DNA of 64,000 nucleotides, from positions 75,438,231 to 75,502,230 of the forward strand of contig NC_051070.1 of assembly GCF_004664715.2 (NCBI RefSeq). The letters run 5' to 3'. Of the stretch, positions 37,795 through 49,960 are shown one piece after another. The notes under the pieces were generated by a model, which saw only the letters and a program-made list of their open reading frames with translations, was not told where the DNA came from and made no database searches. Made by a program: the position numbers and the translations under genes. This DNA is from Peromyscus leucopus (taxonomy: Eukaryota > Chordata > Mammalia > Rodentia > Cricetidae). Every line of letters starts with the position of its first letter. Within the stretch, counting starts at the first letter, position 1.

Positions 37795-37924
37795 CTTGGA
37801 TGCCTGGGGTGTGGAGACCACATGGATTGTGCTGGGTTTGACGCCGTTGGCCTTGGTCCGCTTATAGAGGGCGAATCTGCTTTTCCTCCTGCCTCTGTCA
37901 CCACTGGGCAAAGCACCATTGTAC
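37795..37924 (-). CDS. PELI2: Pellino-2 coding exon 2 (internal exon of a spliced gene)
   Basis: This 130-base exon encodes one shared base plus 43 codons. The peptide runs from YNGALPSGDRGRRKSR to STPQASK and matches Pellino-2 residues of about 27-69 as I remember the family. PELI2 (about 420 residues) is a cytosolic RING-like E3 ubiquitin ligase acting on IRAK proteins in Toll/IL-1 receptor signalling. This exon lies in its N-terminal FHA-like phosphothreonine-binding region and includes the basic stretch GDRGRRKSRFALYKR. On the minus strand it is preceded by an acceptor ending in ttgtag and followed by the donor gtaggt directly after the ASK codons. The split Gly codon at its 5' edge fits the known ...VVLG/YNG... 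junction. Presence of introns on both sides excludes a processed pseudogene. STPQASK and ALYKR favour PELI2 over PELI1, which I recall as CTPQAAK and ALFKR. PSGD and KRTK differ from my recollection of the human protein (PNGD, KRPK) and are probably lineage changes. Confidence 0.93.
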
Positions 37925-37948
37925 CTACAACAGGGACACAAGTACTCA
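37925..37948 (-). promoter_or_regulatory. Splice acceptor of PELI2 exon 2
   Basis: Read on the minus strand, the sequence is a moderately pyrimidine-rich tgtgtccctgttgtag immediately before the exon. The tract is short and interrupted by purines, so the acceptor looks average in strength. Confidence 0.8.
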
Positions 37949-39300
37949 GTTGTCTGTCAGCCTTCGGAGTGTCAGTGTTAGCAGGAGAGGACAGGAGCGG
38001 CGGTCAGCAAGCCGCTCACTGAGCCCCCACGGAGGGAGAGCGCGGCAAGTAGACTTCAGCTGTCATCAAATCCCAATCACTTCCAGAGACTTCAGTTAAA
38101 AGTGATGTACAAGTAATTATAGGTTTCCTATTCTATAAAGACAGACTCTTCAAATCTTTTTCGGAAGAGACAAATGAGTATTTTGCAGAGGCCATCTGAG
38201 TGTTGGCTCGATTCAGCTAGTACCATTCTAACAGACCTCGGGAAAACACTTGAGAAATATTTTTAAGTGAACTAGTTAGGAAAGAGTATGCTAATTGAAA
38301 CATCTCTCACTCTCAAATCATGTTAATGCTTTCTTTAAGATCTTTATTTGAAAAAAGACTGAATTTAATTACTTACTTTCTTGAAAGTTTTGAATCCTAT
38401 ATGCATTCTCATTTGTTTGAACTGCTAGGTTAACAGAAAAAAACAGCTTGTACAAACTATATACATGAGTTTTAGCCCACTCTCGGAAAACTTGGCAAGT
38501 AAACAAGTCCTGAGGTAGATTTCTTATATTTAGCTAAGGACAGAGTTTAAAGAAATTCAGGATTACAACTGACAGATTGGTTTCAACTGCATGTGCTAAC
38601 CATAGATGTACTGATCTCCGAATGTTGTAACCGGCATCCCATGTGGCCATGTGGATTTGACTAAGACTCTTGGCTGGCAACATGGAGAACCTCCCTGAGA
38701 GAAGTAAAAGGGAGTCTCATAAATTTACTCAGACAAACACAGCCGCTCACAGGTCCTCTGGGAACACCAAGAAGGGCCAGCCACAGGTCAGGTGGCCTGT
38801 CCCTGCGCTGCCTTATCCAGCAGCCCGCTGGCTTTCCCCGTTTCTCCCTGTGCAGGGAAGAGAGGTGTGCTGTGGGACGGGGAGGCCCCTGGGAACGGCA
38901 CAAGCTGGAACAAAGGGGTCTGGGCGTGTGTTTAAGAGCTGAGTCAACAGCTCTATTAGACAATGGTTTCTGTTACCACAGAAGTTATTTGTACTGAGCT
39001 TGGAATCTGTTTCCATTCCATCAAAAAGGAACCGGCCACCTAAAGATGTCTCTAGACTGAAGAAGTCATTTGTTTCAAGTTTTAGAACTCTGTTTTTTTT
39101 TCCCTGAAGCAAGATCAGAAAAAAGTAGTTTCCACAAATCTGCAATCACTGCTCTCAAGCACTCATGAGTAAACCACCATCATAAACTCACTTTTGGACA
39201 TTCTGACACCACTTAACTCGGGCCGGCCATCTATATTCAAGGAAACATCTGAACCAACTAGAGCCACGACAGCGAACAACCAGGAGGAGAGTTTTCACTG
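37949..39300. other. Intron sequence just 5' of PELI2 exon 2
   Basis: 38090-38640 is AT-rich with no repeat that I recognise. Opposite-strand frames at 38661-38963 overlap and are probably chance. Confidence 0.45.
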
Positions 39301-39304
39301 CTGT

Positions 39305-39325
39305 GGACGGACGGACGGACAGACT
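39305..39325. repeat. (GGAC)n short tandem repeat
   Basis: ggacggacggacggacagac. Confidence 0.9.
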
Positions 39326-39329
39326 ACAG

Positions 39330-40395
39330 GTTATGTCAAGGTTCCTATTCCACCCTCCCCTCACCCCCACACTCGCAGTCAGGAGTCAGGAGGGGACCCA
39401 GGCTGGGAAGGGGACCACAGGCTGGGCAGAGCTCTCTGCTCCTAACTGCATTCCCTTCCCCCAAGTCGGCCCCTCCCCTCACAGGTGAAACTCAGCACCA
39501 ATCCCGACAAGATGGTATTGCCCGACATCTTCCCCGTCCCTCTCCACCTTACATCTGGTCCAATCTGGTCAACATCCTCCTCATCCTAGCACACATAAAA
39601 TTGGGACAAGGGGCAACCAACTGTTTTCTGTGGGTGGCCCTAAGCCACATAAACACAGAGCTGTGGGAATGCCACATTCTGACTGAAGCAAAAAGTGAGG
39701 GAAACAGAAGTCACGAGGGCTTTTGTTGGTTCGGATGTACTCTAACCCTTATTACAGGAGATTCTTTCTTACAGCCTCAGCGCTATATCCAGCACAGAGA
39801 GGAGTCAGAAACGCCAACACATGCAGAAAGAATTTCAGTTAAATTGCCTGTGTCCGTGCATAGATGAACAGATAGTGTAGGTTAAACAAATAAACCAGTG
39901 TGTGGACAGATTGCCTACTTAATGTATCTCGATGATGATGAGTGAAAAATCCTATTGGAAACAAAATAGTGGTGGAAAAGCACTGATAAAGATGAGACGA
40001 GTTTCTAATTAGTTTAAGCTCCCAGGCCATTCATTCCACATTTATAGTGCCCAGTACTAGAGCTGCAGTGATGAGAATCAGCTTCCTGCCTCCACGGAGC
40101 CTTCTATTTAGAGAGGCGAACGATACAACAGTGTGGTGAAGACACAGGACAAGAGGCACTAGGGAAAGACACTCTGAGTGGTCTGGAATCCAAGCCGGAA
40201 GACTGAACAGGGAGCACACACACAGCATGGAGGACTAAGGGAGCTCCAAGTTCTACGTTCCAGAAGAGTGGAAGCCGTGGAAAGGGATGAGAGTACGAGA
40301 GCGGGGCACTCAGGACAAGCCCGCTGGTTTCTTATCCTAAGGAGACGAGGGAGTCTGGTAGGGTTTGCTCGGTTACTGTGACGGGACACAGGAAG
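39330..40395. other. Unassigned intronic sequence
   Basis: 40030-40200 (cttcctgcctccacggagccttc onward) loosely resembles an ancient mammal-wide repeat that I cannot name. Nothing else is recognised. Confidence 0.4.
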
Positions 40396-40399
40396 TGAT

Positions 40400-40870
40400 C
40401 ACATAGGGTGCAAGATGCAGGATGGACTCGTATGATAGGTGGAGAGCACACCTTCACCAGAGGGGGCAGGCAGAAGATGGATGGTACCCCTCCCCAAAAA
40501 GATGTGAGCACATCCTGGAGCCTGTGAGTGGTTCTTTCAGAAAAAGGCAAAGGCTCTCAAGATGAAGTCGTCTTGAACTGTTGATGGGACCTAACTCTAA
40601 CGACAAGCATCTTTAAGAGGCACTCAGGAACAGGAGGAGAGGCCATGTCAAGACCGATGGGGAGCCCAGAGTCACACAAGCGCACTCTAAGGAATGCTTA
40701 GAGCCACCTAGAGCTGGAAGAAACAGGAAGGATCTCTCCTGGAGTCATCAGAGGGATGCAGCCCTGTCCACATCTTGATCTCAGCCTTTAAGCCTTCCAG
40801 GACTGTGACAATATAAATACCCGTTGTTTCAAGCCACTGAGTGGGCGCTTACTTGTTATAGGAGACCAGG
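40400..40870 (+). mobile_element. MLT1-like MaLR LTR (old)
   Basis: In order: ccccaaaaagatgtgagcacatcctggagcctgtgagtg, ctctcaagatgaagtcgtcttgaac, ggagaggccatgtcaagacc, agccacctagagctggaag, cacatcttgatctcagcc and tacccgttgtttcaagccactgag. This is a long collinear match to the same LTR type seen reversed at 29.6-30.1 kb. Confidence 0.6.
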
Positions 40871-40884
40871 TGTTCCACAGCCCA

Positions 40885-43800
40885 ATTCAAAGCAAAACGG
40901 TGGAAACGGGCTAGGGCAAAATAAAGAAGATTTAGCATTGTCTTGAGGGGATGCAAAAATCAGCAAAACCAGGAAGTCTTACACAAATATGGAAAGCTAC
41001 ACCCAGAGACACTGATGCTGTATGAGGAGTGGGCTCCAGGTCCACACCTATGCAAAGCTCCACAGACTGTGCGTGTAGGGGAGGAAAACCCAGAACCATT
41101 CAACAGTAGAGACAGAGAAAGGGAAAAGCAGAGGCTCTGGCCTGGCCTGGTGAGGGCACTTTAAACCAAGCCCTGGAATTACAGGGTATTCAGAGAGGAC
41201 ACACGGAGGGCAGCTGCCATCCCGCTGGCGGCAAAAGGGGGGGGGGCAGTGAGCAAAACTCAAGAGCGTGAACAAGATGGTTGTTCAAGGAAAAGGTGCA
41301 GAGCAGGGACATGAGGAAAGCTGAGGCAATGCTGACGAATGGAAACCACCCTTCTTAGGCATGGGCAAGGGACCAAGGCCAGAAGAAAGTTTATCACAAA
41401 GACAGAACAGAACTCCTCGAGTGTCTAAGCAGGTCAACAGGGCATGAGAATAAAAAGGTACGAACAGATCCGGAATAGCACAGCCCACTGGTGACCTCAC
41501 TGTTTCATAAGCAACCCAAAATGAGCCGATGCCTCCAACCCTGGGCCTCCCCGCCCTCCGAGCAACAGAATTCTAAGAAAGCACTCTGCACCCATCTTCC
41601 TCACAACAGTTTCCCAGGCCCATCATACGCTGACCCCTTCAGCCTACGATCATCTGACTTCTGTCTCACATGGAAAAGTGCACTTGGTCATCGGCCATGA
41701 ATACCCAACGTCCCCTGTCAAGGAACACGGTCTGATGGGTCACAAATCCCCCCTCACTGCCCCACTGGGAAATGGAGTCTAGTTTCCCCTTCCCTAAATG
41801 TGGTGTGACTTTCCTGACTTAGGACCCATTTGCCAGCAAGGTGTGGAAGAGGTGACAGTCTGACACCTCCCAGGCCAGGTGTGCAGCAGCTGTGTGGCTT
41901 CTGCCTGGGATGCTGAGGACCCTGGGCCACCTCAGATGCTGCCAAGGCACTAGTAGAACGGTGTGTGTGATGCTCTCTCTGCCTCACAGCCTTTCTGTTG
42001 ATGCCCAATCAATCTCAAGCCTAGAACTAGGCTTAAAACCACCTAACAGCCATCCCCAGCTCTCCTCCCCCTCCCTCCCCATCGGGTCCCACTATCCCCG
42101 AGAGAACGGTGGGTTCTGGGAAATCGAGGCACCCGGCCCAGTGCACCAGAGATACACGGGAGGCACTGAAAGCTTCCCTGCCAGTTAGGCTAGGAGAGCA
42201 TCTTTGGTACGGAAGGCCCGGGCAGCAAGGTACAATTCTGCTCACAGAGGCAAAAAGGCACCGCTCACAAAAGGAGGTCAGAACGTCCTCTGCCTAGCCA
42301 GCCTTCCACAGCGAAATCTATAGAAATAAAATGTCCGGGTGCTGCTGACTCATCACCCACTTCAGCTGCTGAATGGGGGGTTCCAATCTGAGCCCACGAG
42401 GTGCTTATCACGTCACATTTAAAAAAAAAAAAAAGATGAGGATGTTTTTAAACATCCATTTATTTAGTTGATGAGTGATTAAAAACTCTTCCAAGCTTGT
42501 CTTTATAATAAACATATTTGGAATTTGCAAAAGAAAAAACCCTGTGGGGAAAAAATTCTGCCCAAGAATTAAAGGGATTCCCTTGATTTACAATATAGAG
42601 CTCGGATACTAATGTCCATGAATATCATTTCTTGTTTTCTGCCAAGGAACTCTGAAATGGGGGCACCGCTCTTAGACTAGGAAAAAGCGCCAAGTGGGAA
42701 AACACAGACTTAACAGGTAGGAAAGGTCAGGCAGACCCCAACGCCATGGCCCTTCCTGTCCAACTCCACACTGCGGGCTTTCCCGTGACAGCAATGACAA
42801 GGCGACAGTCCAAGGCATTTCCTGACATAAAACACCTGACACCATCTCCAAAGAACACTTGCCACCTAAAACTTCACCTGTCAAAAAAACAGATCAACAA
42901 AAGAAATCCTTAGGAAAAAAACAACGCTGACAGAAAGAAGTGTGCCAGGAGTTCCCACCTTGGAGACATCGCAAAGGCAATGAGCTCTCACAGCGGCTTC
43001 AGTGTGGAATGAAGGCTGCGGGCTCCAGCAGCCGACGACGCACCGACGCATCCTCAGCACCCAATGGTCATGCTCCAGAGACCGCGGGTTTTCATTCAGA
43101 CTGAAGGCTCTGCCCGCCTTTCAGAGTAACACCAGTGAATCACAAGCAGCTACTGCAACTGAAGAGGAACAGGATGTGACCCTAACAATGAGAGGCTGAC
43201 AAACCCCCCCGCGATGTGGCACCTGTGTGGCGGCAGCCCCCACTGACTCGCACATGGAATGTATTGCTGCGACTGCTAGAAAATGCATGCCAACCACTTG
43301 TGTCTGGCACTGGCCGCGAACAGTTACAGTCTCAACCCCTTTATTATTTAAGTTAGTGTACTGATGCCTGGACGTCTCCCGTCCTAATGAACTGTACAGC
43401 CCAGAGACACACTGTTTCTTTCTCTATACGCAAGCAGTGCTGCACACTGGAGTCTCATAAAATGAGTAGCAGAATTGGATTTTAGCCAGAGCAATAATTA
43501 TGGCATCACCATAACATCAATTCCCTCTGAAGATAACTTTCTCCAGCTCTGTAAACATCGGTTCACTCAGGGAAGTGTCCCAGCTTTGGCATGAGAAGAT
43601 TTTCAAGTCTCAAGTTCTTGCTGGAAATAGTCCCTGCTCCAAGAAGCTATTCAAAAAGTATTCAATGTGAGACACACACACCCATTTTGTTTTTTCAAAA
43701 TGTATCTGGCAAGTACACAGGGTGTGTCAGACTAAAGGCTGGACCAGGGGGGCCAAGACATACAAACTGAGTCTGCATAGACGTAGGCAGATGGAGGATG

Positions 43801-44485
43801 CCGTCAAACCTATACTGGGAAGTACTAACAAAAGAAAATAAATAGGAAAGATAAAAAAGAAATCAAAAGAGGGTGACTATGCCCATTTTTTTTTCCAATT
43901 TTACCCGTTAGCGCTTCATGAACCCAAGGCCACACACATGCTAAATTATCTCCCACTGACATGGCTCTAGGCCTCCAACTTTGCTTTACGATACTGCTCT
44001 GGTATCTTTGAGGCAAATGTATTGCACGTCCCACACATGCCAGCCCAGTCGTGGAGAAATGACCGTTTCCGACAGCAGACCCGTGTGACACCACACACCG
44101 CCCAGTGTCGTCTTCTTCCTTCCAGCCTCTGGAAGGTGGTTATTTTCTGGGCAGTTCCTTCTCTTTGCATATCCTTCCTTCCTATCTACCCGCTAGCTTT
44201 ACACGGAGGGAAAGCACAGCAAACAGTCACATCAGTGAGGGAACGCTGATGGCAGTCTAAGGACCGTGAGGCAGGAACTGTGACTTAGCTCTTTTCTTAG
44301 CTAGAACCATGAGTACCTCTCAGCTTCCTCGGCTACAAATCACCAATGTGATTACAAACACTTCCCCTCAGCATGGACACAGGAGGCACTCCATCCCCTC
44401 TAACACCAGCATCCTGTGCATCCCATCTAAGAGGGCACATGGGCTGGTCACTTCTTAGATACACACTATAGCAGGAATCTTAAAA
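40885..44485. other. Unassigned intronic sequence
   Basis: About 3.6 kb with no recognised repeat apart from short homopolymers (A14 near 42421). No splice-flanked frame identified. Confidence 0.4.
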
Positions 44486-44489
44486 GTTC

Positions 44490-44990
44490 TTATTAATAAA
44501 ATCAAACCCGAAGCCAGTTATTGGGGTCAATGCTGGTAGATCAGAGAGACAGAACAAGCCACAGCTATCTCACCTTGCCAATTCCTCAGCTGGTCTTGTT
44601 TCCTCAGACTGGAAGCTTCTGTGTCCTCATCCCAATGGCTCTCAGCTGAACTGCTGCTGGAAAGCCTGAGGCTTAACCAGCCAAATGCCTCTAGTTTCTG
44701 GTCCTCACGCCTTATATATCTTTCTTCTTTCTACCACCACTCCCTGGGATTAAAGGCTGGCTTTCTGGGATTAAAGGTGTGTGTCACCATGCCTGGCTAT
44801 TTCCAATGTGGCCTTGAACTCACAGAGATCCAGAGGGATTTCTATCTCTGGAATGCTAGGATTAAAGGTGTGAGTGCCACCATTTTCTAGCCTTTGTATC
44901 TAGTGGCTGTCTGTTCTCTGACCCCAGATAAATTTATTAGAGTACACAATATTTTGGGGCACACAATACCACCACAACACACTGCCACTC
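44490..44990 (-). mobile_element. LTR-like repeat containing B1-derived blocks
   Basis: Read on the minus strand it begins tgttgtggtggtattgtgtgcccc, holds an attccag/tttaatcc B1-type block and a second tttaatccca block, then a TATA-like agatatataagg, and ends gggtttgattttattaataag. I recall this as a high-copy cricetid repeat, but I am unsure of its formal name. It lies in the same direction as PELI2. Confidence 0.5.
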
Positions 44991-45398
44991 CAGTTGACAA
45001 ACCACACCTGACTTTTCATGACAATGAAGGCAAGACAGCGATACTACAGGTGTTTAGTGCTCTAGCTTCCTCATGATAAAAATACTCCCAAAGACCAAGC
45101 CTTACAAAGTGTCCTCCCCTCAGTATCAGGAGCTCGATCCTAGACGCACCTTCGGCTGATTTCCACCTGCTCTCCCGAGGTGGGCACACCTGCAAGCACT
45201 TAACGCTCTCTGTCTCACAAGCCTTGCGTGGAGGGGGGAAGCCAGATCCTGGCTCTACCTCAGTCTCAACATGCCCTCACAAAGCCCCTACACTTCTGGT
45301 GCTTCAATTCCCTCCCGGGGGGTGTTTCTACAGTGTGGATTCTGTCCAGAGTGCTTCCAGAGGTCTGACTCCTGACCTGGGCCTCCTCATGAGCACCA

Positions 45399-45728
45399 CA
45401 CCTATGCTGATCCCCAGGCAGGCACTCTGCACACCTACCCTGATCCCCAGGCAGGCACTCTGTACACCTACCCTGATCCCCGGGCAGGCACTCTGCACAC
45501 CTATGCTGATCCCCAGGCAAGCACTCCACACACCTACCCTGATCCCCGGGCAGGCACTCTGCACACCTACCCTGATCCCCGGGCAAGCACTCTGCACACC
45601 TATGCTGATCCCCCTGGCAGGCACTCTGCACACCTATGCTGATCCCCAGGCAGGCACTCTGCACACCTACCCTGATCCCCAGGCAAGCACTCTGCACACC
45701 TATGCTGATCCCTGGGCAAGCACTCTGC
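45399..45728. repeat. 33-bp minisatellite (about 10 copies)
   Basis: The unit ctgatccccaggcaggcactctgcacacctacc is repeated about ten times, in two interleaved variants (…cctacc and …cctatg). Because 33 is divisible by three, it holds reading frames open on both strands (45224-45799 plus; 45266-45748 minus). Confidence 0.97.
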
Positions 45729-45729
45729 T

Positions 45730-46470
45730 CTTTCTTGCTTTTATTCAATTTTTATTGATTCTTGAAGGCCAAACTTCCTCTATATCTTCCTTCAAGTAGG
45801 CTACAAGAAAAAATAGAGGAAAAAAATGTACAAAGAAAACCTAAACAACAAGGCAGCTATTCTTGACAAAAAATAATATTTATTATCTGACATTCACCAC
45901 TTTGATTTTTGAGGGTTTCCTCATTTCACATCAATGATATCACAGAGTCAAGCAAAGTAATTTTTGTTTTTACTGTGCTAAGGTTTGATATTTAAGCAAA
46001 CAGTTTCAGCACACCGGAAGAGGGTGGTAGGCAAAGAGCCAGGAACAAGAAGGGCCATTTCTCTCTCTGTTCAAACACTATTTCTTTCAGACTACTTCTT
46101 TTAGTCCGTCTTTGGTGCCAACAAGCCGAAGCGTCTCCAACTAAGAGGTTTAGTGTCCATGCTTTATGTCAGAGACTGTTTACTGGTGAAAATTATAATT
46201 ACTGTCCTGCAGTCATCTTTTTATTTCTAAAAGGACAAAAATGCCACACAAGGAAAGAAGATGAAGCAAGAGATGGATTTGCCATATCTACAGTTTGAGA
46301 TCAGATATTTAACATTAAATCTCGTTTCTGAATTGATATCTTCTATATGTCAAATATATTTCCAATTTTGCTAATAAACTTTAAGACAGATTAAATCCTT
46401 TTTCATCACTTTGACATTTGTTTATTTTGGCTTGGCCTCTCACTACCAAAATTAAGGTAGTCGGGTATAT
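45730..46470. other. Unassigned intronic sequence
   Basis: AT-rich; nothing recognised. Confidence 0.45.
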
Positions 46471-46474
46471 AAAC

Positions 46475-46547
46475 CCATGCCATCAAAACCTGCATTAAGA
46501 TATGACATATTTTAAAACCCAAAACTCAACGCTACGAAGAAATCTGG
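46475..46547. repeat. 73-bp direct repeat, copy 1
   Basis: Starts ccatgccatcaaaacctgca and ends cgaagaaatctgg. It is 69 of 73 identical by eye to 48592-48664 in the same orientation. Confidence 0.9.
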
Positions 46548-46799
46548 TCCCAATTCTTTATGCCACCCTGGAGGCAGTTTCTGCTCCAGCTCATTCCCTT
46601 GCATGGGTCTGGCCATAGGAGAACTCGTTCTAGTCAATGGATGGGATGAAGAGACTTGAGACAAGCAAAGGTTAGACGTACTTGGTGGTGAAATGGACTC
46701 TGGGGACCTCTCAGAACCACGGAACACATTCAGTGTCCTGATTGTGAGTGTGAGTGAGTGTGTGTCCCCATGTAAGATTTTAACAGGAGTTATCCTACA

Positions 46800-47985
46800 C
46801 AATGCATTATGTTCAGCCCCATATGCTGCCCAACAAAGAGGCCAGTATCAGATATGACATACCTCCCTCAAGTTGTTGGTCAAACCTGTTCTGGAGACAC
46901 CACACCATACAAGCGATTGCCATTGTTCCCAGTTGCCCACGAGAACTTGATGGTAAGACCAGATTGCTGGAGACACCACACACATCGGTCATAGGTCATG
47001 GAAAAAGTTAGGGCTGACTAGGAAGCTGCCTCCCTGCTGGCTCTCTCTGACAGCGTTGGAAGGTGCTCTGCGGCTTCTCGTGAGGGTGGTAATTACCAGT
47101 CTTACTCAGTGGTGAACTCTGTGAACTACAGTAATTACTACTGTCATCAAGACATGCCCACTGGTGGTAATGTTACGGAGGTAACCAACCACTTTCTGAT
47201 TGGATTTAAGGCCCACCCCACAAGAGGAAACATGCATGGTACTGCAGGGGGGCGGGGGATGTGGTCCAGGTACTCTCAAGCCCAGGGCTGAACTGACTGC
47301 CATAGTTTTGTATATGGACATAGTTATCAAACTGCCCTCCTCTCCATTTGTACAACTCTCCCAGTAGTTTAGTGCAGATCTCAGACCTCATCAGAGAAAC
47401 CTCTTTCTGCAGCAGACAATGGCTAACACATAAACTCACAACTGGTCAAAGTGCAGAGAATACGTGACGGAGAGAGTGCTCGGCCACCAGTGGGACAACT
47501 GTTGCCACACCCCCTCCCCAAAGCTCAGGACCACCTGGATGGAGGCAGAAAGGCAGTATGAGCCAGAGGTCAGAGAAGACCAGAGCAAAAGAGCATCTTT
47601 CATGATCCCACAGCAGCTCTCTGGCTGCACGTAATAAAACGAGTCAACATTCGACTATGCAGTGCAACAGAGTTTACGCGCATGGTCCCAGCCCTGACTC
47701 GAGAGTTATGGACAGTTGGGTGAGTCTGTGGGATGGAGAGTTTGTTTTCTTTAAGGGTGTGGTTCCTGATAAGTCAAGCACACTCTAGTGGATGTCCCAC
47801 ACTCAGAAGCAGATGGACAGTGCAAACTGGAGTAGATGGAGGAGGAGGAGGAAAAGGAAGAAGGGGTGGGGTAGTGAGGTGGGGGTGGATCAAAGAGGAG
47901 TTAAGGGGAGAAGCTGAGGGTGAATATGATCAAACATTATCTGAAATTCTCCAAGAATGAAATACAAATTTTAACTAAAGAAAAA
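46800..47985 (+). mobile_element. L1 (Lx-type) 3' UTR and tail, 5'-truncated
   Basis: In order: caaacctgttctggagacacc, gcccacgagaacttgatggtaagacc, gtgaactacagtaattac, ctgattggatttaaggcccaccccacaag, cagagaatacgtgacgg, tttaagggtgtggttcctg and gaatatgatcaaacattatctgaaattc. This is a long rodent L1 3' UTR. No ORF2 coding is detectable. Confidence 0.75.
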
Positions 47986-48591
47986 GCAATCTCATGGATG
48001 TAGTAAGAAACAACACCAGCTTACCACAGCCTCAGTCTCCCCAATGCTCCCACAAACTGGTAAGACCTAATGGTGGTTGAAAGCAGCTTGCTAAAAAGTA
48101 GCACATGGCAATGATTAGCTGACTTCTGCATTTCAAAGGCTGGTTAACTAAGTAGCTTCTTTAGTACTTAAAGAGTTGGGGCCAAACATACAGTAAATAT
48201 CTTTTCAAACTTTTATACATAAAGAAAACTCATCCAGAAGGATAAGCAAAATTAGAGATAATTTCAAGTGTATTCCCTTTAAAATCAATGTTTTAAAAAA
48301 TGGGATTTCAAAATGTGCACAATAAGAGAATGGTCTTTTTTTTTTTTCCACAATAAAGCATATCCATTAAAATCTACGGTCTCTTAAACCAATTAATGTA
48401 TGCATTCCATAGTTTTGATCTCTCCTAATCAAACACAGTCACAAAAGAATTAAGACAAAATTACCTATTATTTGGCAAAGAATTGACCTGTTAAAATCTG
48501 TTTCTACACAAACCTACTTCAGCAAGAAGTCTCTAGAAATGGGCAACTCAGTCTCCCTCTGACGAGAGGCGGTATCTTAACCCAGCACTGG

Positions 48592-48664
48592 CCATGCCAT
48601 CAAAACCTGCATTAAGATAGGACGTATTTCAAAACCCAAAACTCAACACTACGAAGAAATCTGG
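48592..48664. repeat. 73-bp direct repeat, copy 2
   Basis: Same sequence as 46475-46547 with four substitutions. Flanking bases on both sides differ, so the homology stops sharply. Confidence 0.9.
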
Positions 48665-48984
48665 ACATTGGCCCAAAGCTTGAGAGTGTTAAGCTAGGAA
48701 CACAAGAGAGCTCTGGAATGTCCTCTGTACCATTCCCATCCCCAGAATTGAAATAACTCATTTCCCATCTCTTTCTCTTGTTTAAAAATGTCATGACATG
48801 TCTCTTCCTACTCCCAAACAAACCATGCCAATGTGTTTAAACCAGTGTGTGCACAGACAATTTTTAGACGCTCACAGAAATATAGACAAGCCAGAGCATG
48901 CAAAAACTCTCAATACTACTACGCAAATAGACTTCTAAGACTTGCTTCGGTCTTCTCTGACCTCGGGCTTGCACACTTCTGCCT

Positions 48985-49120
48985 CCTTGCTGAGCCCTGG
49001 GGAGGGGACTGTGGTAATCGTTGCCCCATTTATGGCTGGGCACTCCTCCGCCACTCTGCACTTTGACCAGCTGTGAGTTTATGCGTTGGCCATCGTCTGC
49101 TACAGAAAGAGGCTTTAATT
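48985..49120 (-). mobile_element. L1 (Lx-type) 3' UTR fragment, antisense
   Basis: gggcactcctccgccactctgc, ctttgaccagctgtgagtttatgcgttggccatcgtctgc and acagaaagaggct form the reverse complement of the segment near 47395-47500, and resemble the antisense copy near 8030-8110. Confidence 0.65.
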
Positions 49121-49799
49121 GCTATTGCAGTTTGTTATGTTTTAGCCTTGCTCAATTATTCATGGCAAAAGTTTCAGAGACAACATGACTTTGTGTCAAA
49201 CCTAAGTGTTTTAATGAGTCTCCAAGAGTAACGACGTCATTCACGGCTTCCCAGCATACCTGTCAGCGCTGCGCAGACCACTTCTCCTCCCGTGACGGTC
49301 CACAGTAACTGAACCACAAGATTAGGAAATACTTAGAGTAAAAATATAGGGAGTCGGGATCACTTTTACACATGCACTTTTAACTGCACAGCAGCAGGTA
49401 AAGAAGGTCAACTACACAAAAGTGCTTCTGGGCCTCTCAGTACTAAGTGGCATTTGCCACAACGAACTCTGCAGTGCCCCAGACGCATGCTGCCCAGAAG
49501 TTAATGTGCTGTGGGTCATTAACCCACCGGCTTCAAAAGGCAAGGGGCCTGGAGGTACATAAGCACATTACCTTGTCAATTAGCAAACAGCACACCAGAC
49601 TTCAGTGACCACCAGGAATCAGCTAACATATATAATCTTAATGAAGGGACGATGTTATCAATTATTCAAGAACTGGAGCACATCTGAGATCCACCCCCAT
49701 CGCTCCATTTATAAAGTCTTGAAATAGAGGAAGATAATAGGAATTTGTACTCACAGTCAGAGCCATGGTTCACAAACTATAAATGACCTTAGACTTCAC

Positions 49800-49960
49800 C
49801 ACATAGATCTGCACTGTTTAATATGGTAGCCACTAGCCATATGAAGCTATTCAAGTTTTAGCTTAAAGTTAAGCCTCAGCATATTAAGCCCAGTGGCTCG
49901 TGTACAGGATAGCTGCCGTGTACAAGGTCTATTGGGCAGCACTCACACACATTTTCTAGC
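49800..49960 (+). mobile_element. MER5A-like hAT-Charlie relic
   Basis: ctgcactgtttaatatggtagccactagccatatgaagctattcaag and the inverted-type end tacaaggtctattgggcagcact match MER5A. Confidence 0.65.

Noticed and set aside
45224..45799. 191-codon frame, and a 160-codon frame on the opposite strand
   Set aside because: Both are produced by a 33-bp minisatellite whose length is a multiple of three.
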